Below, one piece after another: positions 47,781 to 53,350 of a stretch of 53,350 nucleotides of DNA. Numbering within the stretch: the first letter of the stretch is position 1; every line of letters starts with the position of its first letter. The notes beneath the pieces were generated by a model. That model was given only the letters and a program-made list of their open reading frames with translations. It did no database searches and was not told where the DNA came from. Both the position numbers and the translations under genes were made by a program. Source of the DNA: Olsenella_K sp051878835 (GTDB taxonomy: Bacteria; Actinomycetota; Coriobacteriia; Coriobacteriales; Atopobiaceae); assembly GCA_051878835.1 (NCBI GenBank), contig JBJEKW010000034.1, positions 1-53,350 on the forward strand. Reading direction: 5' to 3'.

Positions 47781-49052
47781 CTACGTGCGGTAGTCTCCGT
47801 TGATCGTGACGTAGTCGTGCGTCAGGTCGCAGGTCCAGATGCGCGTGTGCGCCTGGCCCATGCCCAGGTCGATCACGATGGACACCTCGTCGTCCTGGAA
47901 CCTGCGCAGCATGTCCTGCTCGTCCATGGGGACGTCCAGGCCTCCCCTGCACACGGGCACGCCCAGAAGGTCGATGTCCACCTGGTGCTGGTGAAAGGGC
48001 ACGCCGCACTTTCCGGCGGCCGCCGCCACGCGGCCCCAGTTGGCATCGTGGCCAAAGATGGCGGTCTTCACCAGGGGCGAGTTCGCGATGGCGCGCGCCA
48101 CCGTGTCAGCGTCCTGGTCGTTTGCGGCGCCCAGCACGTCCACGGTTACCAGCTTGGTGGAGCCCTCGCCGTCGGCGGCTATGTTTCTGGCCAGGTCGTC
48201 GCACACGTAGCGCACGGCGGCCGCCACGGCCTCGTATGCCTGGCTGCCCTCGCAGATCTCTTCTCCGCCCGCGGCGCCCGTGGCAAAGAGGAAGCACGAG
48301 TCGTTCGTCGACGTGTCGGAGTCCACGGTCACCTTGTTGAACGAGTGGCGCACCGCCGCCAGCAGCATGCTGTGGGCGGCCTGGGCCGACAGAGGGGCAT
48401 CCGTCGAGAGGACCGCCAGCATGGTGGCCATGTTCGGCTGGATCATGCCGGAGCCCTTCACGAAGCCGCCCACGTGGATGGTCCTGCCGTCCACCTGGCC
48501 CTCGACCGCGCACTCCTTCGGGTGCGTGTCGGTGGTCATGACCGCCAGAGCAGCGTTGTGCGCGCCCTCGGCGTCGTGGGTCAGCGCGTGCACCGCCAAG
48601 GGCACGCCGGTCAAGAAGTGCTCGGTCGACAGCTGCATGCCGATGACGCCGGTGGACGCCACCAGCACCTGCTCGGGGTCGCAGCCCAGGGCGGACGCCA
48701 CGATCTCGGCGGACTCCAGGGCGGTCTTCAGGCCCGCCTCGCCCGTGGCGGCGTTGGCGTTGCCGGAGTTCAGCACGACCGCGCGCGCCACGCCGGACTT
48801 GGCGCGCTCGCGCGACACCTGCACGGGCGCGGCGCAGAAGCGGTTCTGGGTGAAGGTCGCCGCGCAGGTGCAGGCCTGGTCGGCCACCACCAGGGCCAGG
48901 TCGCGGCGGTTGGGGTTCTTTCTGAAGCCGGCGGACACGCCCGAGGCTGCCATGCCGGCGGCGGCGCACACGCCGCCCTCGCATTCAACGAATCCCAGGT
49001 CAAGGGCGCCGTTTTTCTGGGACGGCACCGTCAGAGGCTCAAAGCCCTGCAT
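47781..49052 (-). CDS. argJ: Glutamate N-acetyltransferase / amino-acid N-acetyltransferase (ArgJ)
   Basis: 423 residues; transfers acetyl from N-acetylornithine to glutamate (recycling) and, in bifunctional forms, from acetyl-CoA. Self-cleavage site MATMLAVLS with the nucleophilic Thr210 (ATM), preceded by the KGSGMIQPNMA block. RAVVLNSGNANAATG and STGVIGMQL and the C-terminal NDQDADTVARAIANSPLVKTAIFGHDANWGRV are typical. ATG at 49052; ribosome site weak. 209 nt of hairpin-rich sequence separate it from argC. No separate argA is in the window. Confidence 0.97.
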   Translation of the reverse strand: MQGFEPLTVPSQKNGALDLGFVECEGGVCAAAGMAASGVSAGFRKNPNRRDLALVVADQACTCAATFTQNRFCAAPVQVSRERAKSGVARAVVLNSGNANAATGEAGLKTALESAEIVASALGCDPEQVLVASTGVIGMQLSTEHFLTGVPLAVHALTHDAEGAHNAALAVMTTDTHPKECAVEGQVDGRTIHVGGFVKGSGMIQPNMATMLAVLSTDAPLSAQAAHSMLLAAVRHSFNKVTVDSDTSTNDSCFLFATGAAGGEEICEGSQAYEAVAAAVRYVCDDLARNIAADGEGSTKLVTVDVLGAANDQDADTVARAIANSPLVKTAIFGHDANWGRVAAAAGKCGVPFHQHQVDIDLLGVPVCRGGLDVPMDEQDMLRRFQDDEVSIVIDLGMGQAHTRIWTCDLTHDYVTINGDYRT

Positions 49053-49109
49053 GAGGCATCACTCTTTCGGCAACGGGGCACAATGCGTCCCCGCGCAGGT
49101 GCGAACGCA

Positions 49110-49193
49110 GCCCGGCGCTCTGCCGGGCAGCTGTATGCGGACGGAAGGCGGGCAGCACCCGCCTGCAGGCAAGGGCCGCCCACTTGGGGCGGC
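49110..49193 (-). promoter_or_regulatory. Three successive hairpins between argC and argJ
   Basis: On the transcribed strand three short perfect stems follow the argC stop: GCCGCCC/GGGCGGC (49193-49175, AAGT-type loop), GGCGGG/CCCGCC (49163-49147) and GCCCGGC/GCCGGGC (49128-49110), each with a 4-6 nt loop. None has a T-run. They could slow polymerase, protect or process the message, or adjust argC versus argJ expression. Confidence 0.5.
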
Positions 49194-49261
49194 GCGCCTG
49201 ATGCTAGCTGTGTTGAGGTTGGGATGCCGCGCACCCAATGGCGACAGCACGTAGGCTGCGG

Positions 49262-50362
49262 CTACACCACCGGTGCCGCGAAGTCCAGACCCATGGTCTC
49301 GGGGAACCCCAGCACGACGTTGGCCCCCTGGACGGCCTGGGAGGCAGCGCCCTTCCCCAGGTTGTCGATGGCGCAGGAGGCAATGATGGTAGGGCGTCGT
49401 CGTGCGTCCAGGGCTACGCCCACCTGAGCTCGCGCGGTGCCCGCCACGGAGCCGGTCTGTGGCATGCAGCCCGCGGGCAGCGTGGTCACCAGCGGCTCGG
49501 CCGCGTAGCGCGAGGCATAGATGTCCTGCAGCTCCTGAGCAGTCAGGTCAAAGGACGCCTGCATGTACACGGTGGCCAGAAGGCCCCTGTTCAGCGGGGC
49601 CAGGTGCGGGGTAAACACCACGTCCACGGGCTTTCCCGCCACACTGCTCAGCGTCTGCTCGATCTCGGGGGTGTGGCGGTGCTTCGCCACGCCGTATGCC
49701 TCCACCGACTCGTTCGCATGGCAGAAGTGCGTGCGCGCGGAGGGCTTGCGGCCGGCACCCGACACGCCCGAGATGGCGTCGCTGATGACAAGGCTGTCGG
49801 CCACGATGCCCGCCTCCAGCGCGGGGGCCGCGGCCAGCGAGGTGGCGGTGGGATAGCAGCCGGGCACGGCCACCAGCGTGGCCTCGCCGTCGGCGTGCCT
49901 TTGGGCCAGCTGCTGCAGCTGGTCGCGGAACAGCTCGGGCAGGCCGTACACCGCCTGGTCCAGCAGGTTCGCACTGGTGTGGGGAGTCTGGTACCAGTCC
50001 TCGTACACCTGGGGGTCCTTCAGGCGGTAGTCCGCCGAAAGGTCGAACACCGATACGCCGCGCTCCAGCAGCTGGGGCGTCAGGCCCAGCGACGCGGTGT
50101 GGGGTACGGCCAAAAAGGCCACGTCCGCCGCGGCGGCGATGGCATCGGGATCGGGCAGGCTCAAGACGACGTCGCACACGCCCTCAAGCGCGGGATACAG
50201 TTCCGCAAGTCGCTTGCCCGCCTCCTTGCGGTCGGTCGCCATGACCAGGTTGAGTCCGGGGTGCCCCAGCACCAGTCGGCACACCTCGACACCGGCAAAT
50301 CCGGTGGCACCGACCACGCATACGTTGTAGGAGGGGGACAGTTCGCTTGCTGCGTTCGCCAT
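49262..50362 (-). CDS. argC: N-acetyl-gamma-glutamyl-phosphate reductase
   Basis: 366 residues, cytoplasmic NADPH-dependent reductase of the arginine pathway. N-terminal Rossmann motif VCVVGATGFAGVEVCRL, FDLSADYRLKD, the catalytic Cys in VAVPGCYPTATSLAA, and SGVSGAGRKPS, HRHTPEIEQTL and FTPHLAPLNRGLLATVY further on. ATG at 50362. The ribosome site AGAGAGG sits in the loop of a 7-bp hairpin (separate entry). First gene of the arg operon. Confidence 0.97.
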   Translation of the reverse strand: MANAASELSPSYNVCVVGATGFAGVEVCRLVLGHPGLNLVMATDRKEAGKRLAELYPALEGVCDVVLSLPDPDAIAAAADVAFLAVPHTASLGLTPQLLERGVSVFDLSADYRLKDPQVYEDWYQTPHTSANLLDQAVYGLPELFRDQLQQLAQRHADGEATLVAVPGCYPTATSLAAAPALEAGIVADSLVISDAISGVSGAGRKPSARTHFCHANESVEAYGVAKHRHTPEIEQTLSSVAGKPVDVVFTPHLAPLNRGLLATVYMQASFDLTAQELQDIYASRYAAEPLVTTLPAGCMPQTGSVAGTARAQVGVALDARRRPTIIASCAIDNLGKGAASQAVQGANVVLGFPETMGLDFAAPVV

Positions 50363-50365
50363 GCT

Positions 50366-50386
50366 GATAAGACCTCTCTTCTTATC
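50366..50386 (-). promoter_or_regulatory. argC ribosome-site hairpin
   Basis: On the - strand GATAAGA (50386-50380) and TCTTATC (50372-50366) form a perfect 7-bp stem; the loop AGAGAGG (50379-50373) is the Shine-Dalgarno of argC, with the ATG at 50362. Exposed in the loop, the site could be presented or occluded depending on pairing with the upstream GATAAAAG segment. Inference only. Confidence 0.45.
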
Positions 50387-50587
50387 GCCGCTTTTATCGG
50401 AAGCCGGAGGTCCCTGGCAAGGACCCCGCTCATACCGTCGGGGCCGTAGCCCGCGAGTACGAGCAGGTTAGCACACGCAGGGCATGGGCGGTGGCACTAT
50501 GGGGGCATTTTTCAAGTTGGACATATTCGCATGAGGGGCGAGGCGTACGCGCGCGGCGCGCGGGGCTGCTGGCAACCATGCGCTTCT

Positions 50588-50593
50588 TATAAT
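50588..50593 (+). promoter_or_regulatory. -10 element for the rightward hydrolase gene
   Basis: TATAAT matches the -10 consensus exactly in an otherwise GC-rich context; transcription would start near 50600, leaving an unusually long leader of about 195 nt before the ATG at 50796. No -35 consensus is obvious. Confidence 0.5.
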
Positions 50594-50795
50594 CTATGTT
50601 TATGAATTGGGATTGGTCCAGACGGGCTCGTTATGAGGTGGCAGCATTTGTGTGGAAAGCCTTCCCCCGTGTCCCGCCATGCGCGAAAACGTATGCAGAA
50701 AGGCAATGGTACGCCTGCCAACGGCACTTGTGTGCCGCGACGCCAGGCGACCGACCGAACGGGAGGCGCTGCGCCACCCGAGCAAGGAGCGTGCC

Positions 50796-51563
50796 ATGGG
50801 ATACACGACGCGAGACTTCTGGACCAGGCGTGATAACAATCGCATATACGGAAAGCTGCTGTTCCCCGAGGGGGCAGACGACGGCAGGGCCCTGCCCATG
50901 GTGGTGTGCGCTCACGGACTGCGCACAAACCACGGCGACGCCCTCCCCTACGCGACCCGCTTTGCCGAGGCAGGCTTTGCGGCGTACGTGTTCGACTTCT
51001 GCGGCAGCGGCCCGTACTCCGCCAGCGACGGCGACCCCAACCAGATGTCGCTGTTCACCGAGCAGCACGACCTCGAGGCCGTGGTGTGGGAGCTCAGCCG
51101 CCAGGGGTTCGTGGACGCCAGCCATATGTTCCTGTTTGGCGAGAGCCAGGGCGCCACGGTGGCCATGATGGCGGGGCGCGCCCTGCCGCAGCTGGTCAGC
51201 GGCATGGTGCTTCTGTACCCCGCGTTCAACCTGCACGAGTTGGCCCGCCAGTACTTCCCCGACCGCAACTCCATCCCCGACGGCATCGACATCCTGGGCC
51301 ACCACCTGGGCGGCGCCTACATCCGGTCAGCCTGGGACTACGACTTCTACGAGCAGATGACGCACTACCCCAACGACGTGCTCATCGTTCACGGCAACGA
51401 CGACTCCACCGTGCCTTTGGGCTACGCCCAGCGCGCGCAGCAGGCGTTCCCCCACGCGCACCTGGACGTCGTGGGCGGCGGCGATCACGGCTTCCACGGA
51501 GACCAGCTGGACCGCGCCATGTGGATGTCGGTGGAGTTCGTGGCCAAGCACTGCGGAAGGTAG
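50796..51563 (+). CDS. Alpha/beta hydrolase (esterase/peptidase-like)
   Basis: 255 residues with a complete alpha/beta-hydrolase triad: nucleophile Ser117 in GESQG (115-119), Asp203 in HGNDDSTVP, His231 in GGGDHGFHG. The oxyanion region is VVCAHGLRTNHG. It resembles cytoplasmic feruloyl-esterase/dienelactone-type hydrolases and has no signal peptide, but the substrate is unknown. ATG at 50796 with AAGGAG six bases upstream; the longer frame from 50652 has none. A paralogue follows 102 nt downstream. Confidence 0.9.
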   Translation: MGYTTRDFWTRRDNNRIYGKLLFPEGADDGRALPMVVCAHGLRTNHGDALPYATRFAEAGFAAYVFDFCGSGPYSASDGDPNQMSLFTEQHDLEAVVWELSRQGFVDASHMFLFGESQGATVAMMAGRALPQLVSGMVLLYPAFNLHELARQYFPDRNSIPDGIDILGHHLGGAYIRSAWDYDFYEQMTHYPNDVLIVHGNDDSTVPLGYAQRAQQAFPHAHLDVVGGGDHGFHGDQLDRAMWMSVEFVAKHCGR

Positions 51564-51665
51564 CACCAGGGCGTCGGCCTGGCGGATTCGGGCTATAGTG
51601 TTCTGTGCGCTGGCGCGTCCGTGCGCAACGCGACGCGCCGCCCGCACGACACAGAAGGAGAACAC

Positions 51666-53018
51666 ATGCCCGCCTCTACCGCCTACAGCAACCACGAGCT
51701 CCTGGCTCACAAGGGCGAACTCACCATATTCGGCCAGCTATTCTTGCCAGGCGGGTACAGCGGGGGGCAGCTGCCCACCATAGCGTGCGCGCACGGGTTC
51801 GGCTCGAACTACCTGCACGCGGTCCCCTATGCCTGGGAGCTGGCAGCTGCCGGCTACGCCGTGTACTGCTTTGACTTCTGCGGCGGAGGCTACGCGTCGC
51901 GCAGCGACGGCAACCCCATCACCATGTCCTTGGCCACCGAGAAGGACGACTGCCTCGCGGTCATGCGCATGCTGTCCCAGCGTCCCGAGGTCGACCCCAA
52001 CCGCCTTTACCTCATGGGAGAAGGGCAGGGCGGATTCGCCGCCACCATGGCAGCGCACGAGGCGCCGGAGCTCGTCCGCGCGCTGGTGCTGCTGTACCCC
52101 GCGTTCTACCTGCACGACGAGGCCAGGCGCTCCTTCCCCACGCTGAAGAACATCCCCGTGTCGTACCGCCAGCTGGGCATGCGAGTGGGTCGCTGCTACG
52201 GCGAGGTGGCCTGGAACACGAACCCCTACACCCAGATGCGCGACTACCCCGGCCGCGTGCTCATAGTGCACGGGGACGAGGACGCCACCTGCCCGGTGGA
52301 GTACTCGCAGCGCGCGGCGGAGGTGTTCCCCCGCGCGCACCTGGAGGTCATCCACGGCGGCAAGCACGTGTTCCGCGAGAAGGCGCTGGACCGCAGCATC
52401 TCGTTGGTTCACGAGTTCCTGGACCAGCTGTCGGAGGAGGCGCAGGTCGCTGCCGCACCTCAGGCCGCTGCCGCGACACAAGCCGCAATGTCCTTCTCGC
52501 CGGCATCCGCAGCGGTGCCCTCGGCCACTCCTGCATCCGTGTCGACTCCTACCGCTCCCGCGGCCAGCGCTCCTGCTGCTTCCGCACCCGCTGCGGCTTC
52601 CGCACCTGCAGCGGCGTCGACCGTCGCATCAACGACCACGTCGGCCGCTACGGCTTTGGAGGCCGCCACCTCCGCCAAGGGCAACGAAGCACCCGATGCC
52701 GATGCGTCGATCACCTTTGCATCGAGCCCCACTGCCCCTCTCACCACCTCCTCTCCCACCTCAGACGCCGCCAGCGCCGTCGCACCCACCGCGAACGCAT
52801 CCGACGCCAACGCATCCAGCGCCGACTCGTCCGACCCCGGCGCATCCATCGCCGCCGACGAAGAGGTCCAGGTAAAGGGTGCCCACGTGGCAAAGACCAA
52901 GGCGACCTCAACCTACGGCGGGCGCATCTACGCGAACCAGGCCCAGTCAATCCGCGGCAGGCACAGCGTGCACAAGACCCGCACCAGCTACTCGGGCGGC
53001 AAGCACTTCCGTCACTAG
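51666..53018 (+). CDS. Alpha/beta-hydrolase paralogue lacking the nucleophile, with long Ala/Ser-rich tail
   Basis: 450 residues. Residues 1-255 are homologous to the upstream hydrolase (shared CAHG, YxVFDFCG/YCFDFCGGG, VLLYPAF and VLIVHG blocks). The nucleophile elbow is GEGQG (118-122): codon GGG at 52023-52025 encodes Gly120 where the paralogue has Ser117. Asp206 (HGDEDATCP) and His234 (GGKHVF) remain. Residues about 258-415 are Ala/Ser/Thr/Pro-rich low complexity; the last 35 are basic with Gly/Tyr (STYGGRIYANQ..., TSYSGGKHFRH). No signal peptide or membrane helix. Probably a binding or scaffold protein rather than an esterase. ATG at 51666 with AAGGAG; a TATAGT lies at 51594-51599. Confidence 0.85.
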   Translation: MPASTAYSNHELLAHKGELTIFGQLFLPGGYSGGQLPTIACAHGFGSNYLHAVPYAWELAAAGYAVYCFDFCGGGYASRSDGNPITMSLATEKDDCLAVMRMLSQRPEVDPNRLYLMGEGQGGFAATMAAHEAPELVRALVLLYPAFYLHDEARRSFPTLKNIPVSYRQLGMRVGRCYGEVAWNTNPYTQMRDYPGRVLIVHGDEDATCPVEYSQRAAEVFPRAHLEVIHGGKHVFREKALDRSISLVHEFLDQLSEEAQVAAAPQAAAATQAAMSFSPASAAVPSATPASVSTPTAPAASAPAASAPAAASAPAAASTVASTTTSAATALEAATSAKGNEAPDADASITFASSPTAPLTTSSPTSDAASAVAPTANASDANASSADSSDPGASIAADEEVQVKGAHVAKTKATSTYGGRIYANQAQSIRGRHSVHKTRTSYSGGKHFRH

Positions 53019-53350
53019 TGCAGCGCCACCGACGCAGCAACACCGGCGCATCGCTTCCTCCAGCAGCAAAGCGCCGAGGCACGCCACACCCGACACGAGG
53101 CCTTCTCATACAGAGCAAAGCACATCAGGGGCTCTCCTTCGAAGGGAAGGCGCCGCATCGCTGGGAAACGCCCCAATCGGTCAAAATCCGTACCCCACTC
53201 GCCCCAATCTGGAATCTAGGGCTCAAAGGTCCGGCTATCCACTCGATTGGGGCGCCCCAATCCGTGTAATTTAACTCTTTATATTTGAGCGGCTCAACAA
53301 AAGCCCAGCTCAGAAGCTCGCGGGTCTTCGGGTATCGCTGCGAGCAGTTG
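53019..53350. other. Right-edge region without a clear gene, with GCCCCAATC repeats
   Basis: After the hydrolase stop no complete gene is visible. One leftward frame is open from the right edge to a TGA at 53125-53127 (about 75 residues) and could be the end of a gene entering from outside the window. It overlaps the repeats below and has no recognisable motif. The last 80 bases are more AT-rich than the rest. Confidence 0.4.
53169..53262. repeat. CGCCCCAATC repeats ending in an 18-bp palindrome
   Basis: CGCCCCAATC occurs at 53169-53178, 53200-53209 and 53253-53262. The last copy forms a perfect 18-bp palindrome GATTGGGGCGCCCCAATC (53245-53262). Spacings are 31 and 53 bp. This looks like a cluster of binding sites for a dimeric protein in front of a gene outside the window, or a short dispersed repeat. 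Confidence 0.55.

Larger units (their letters stand above)
50363..50595. other. Upstream region of argC and the rightward hydrolase gene
   Basis: No gene. Next to argC the leader can form two hairpins: GATAAGA-N7-TCTTATC holding the ribosome site, and GGTCC-N7-GGACC at 50409-50425 (+ strand). Toward the hydrolase gene a perfect -10, TATAAT, lies at 50588-50593. I looked for palindromic ARG boxes and found none convincing. The leader from the TATAAT to the hydrolase ATG is about 195 nt. Confidence 0.55.

Noticed and set aside
50363..50595. ARG box (ArgR operator) upstream of argC
   Set aside because: Only isolated TGAAT-like words; no 18-bp palindrome close to consensus.
53125..53349. End of a leftward gene entering from the right edge
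   Set aside because: The frame is open but short, overlaps the GCCCCAATC repeats and shows no recognisable motif; not called as a CDS.

Overview
This is a high-GC bacterial chromosome segment with very little intergenic space. Almost everything is transcribed leftwards (- strand); only an MFS transporter (about 40.4-41.6 kb) and two alpha/beta-hydrolase paralogues (50.8-53.0 kb) point right. Gene content (a mannose-class PTS inside a Gram-positive style nusB/recN block, mraZ-rsmH-ftsL-ftsI, an RsbW/SigB-like pair, argCJBD, high GC) suggests an actinobacterium of the class Coriobacteriia, perhaps Olsenella/Atopobium-like. That placement is inferred from gene order and protein flavour. No rRNA, tRNA, CRISPR, phage or insertion sequence was recognised.

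Layout, left to right (transcription mostly right to left). 0-4 kb: start of a division/cell-wall cluster, mraZ-rsmH-ftsL-ftsI, with ftsI cut by the window edge; three TGGG repeats overlap the mraZ promoter. 4.0-5.4 kb: an unusual 1.4 kb non-coding stretch with a degenerate 62-bp tandem array and other repeats. 5.4-13.5 kb: xerD, pyrG, then recN-nadK-tlyA-xseB-nusB-asp23, a compressed version of the order known from Firmicutes. 13.8-17.1 kb: a mannose-type PTS operon (IIAB-IIC-IID) followed by its DUF956 partner. 17.5-22.8 kb: pepP/Q, a degenerate aroB-like gene, aroK, mltG, ruvX. 22.9-30.4 kb: alaS, an AI-2E-family permease, a sigma-B-like factor with an atypical RsbW-like partner, a DUF948 protein and rarA. 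30.4-40.2 kb: a long leftward run of dgt-like, ATP-grasp, SGNH-GNAT fusion, deoxyinosine glycosylase, phosphatase, vsr, a divergent dxs-like gene and a zinc phospholipase C-like gene. 41.8-45.4 kb: NAD de novo synthesis (nadA and a nadB-nadC fusion) and a GtrA protein. 45.5-50.4 kb: argC-argJ-argB-argD.

A recurring theme is family members that have lost the residues defining the family's chemistry. The AroB-like protein lacks all three metal ligands. The RsbW-like anti-sigma lacks the N-box Asn and the GLGL motif. The second alpha/beta hydrolase has Gly in place of the nucleophilic Ser and carries a 190-residue Ala/Ser/Thr/Pro tail. The DXS-like protein lacks the arginines expected to hold the glyceraldehyde-phosphate phosphate. 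These four, the SGNH-GNAT fusion coupled to an ATP-grasp ligase, and the repeat array are the most worthwhile places to look for new biology.

Position, reading frame and motif statements come from reading the sequence. Functional assignments rest on recognised family motifs; no database search was possible. Promoters, operators and terminators are pattern-based inferences.
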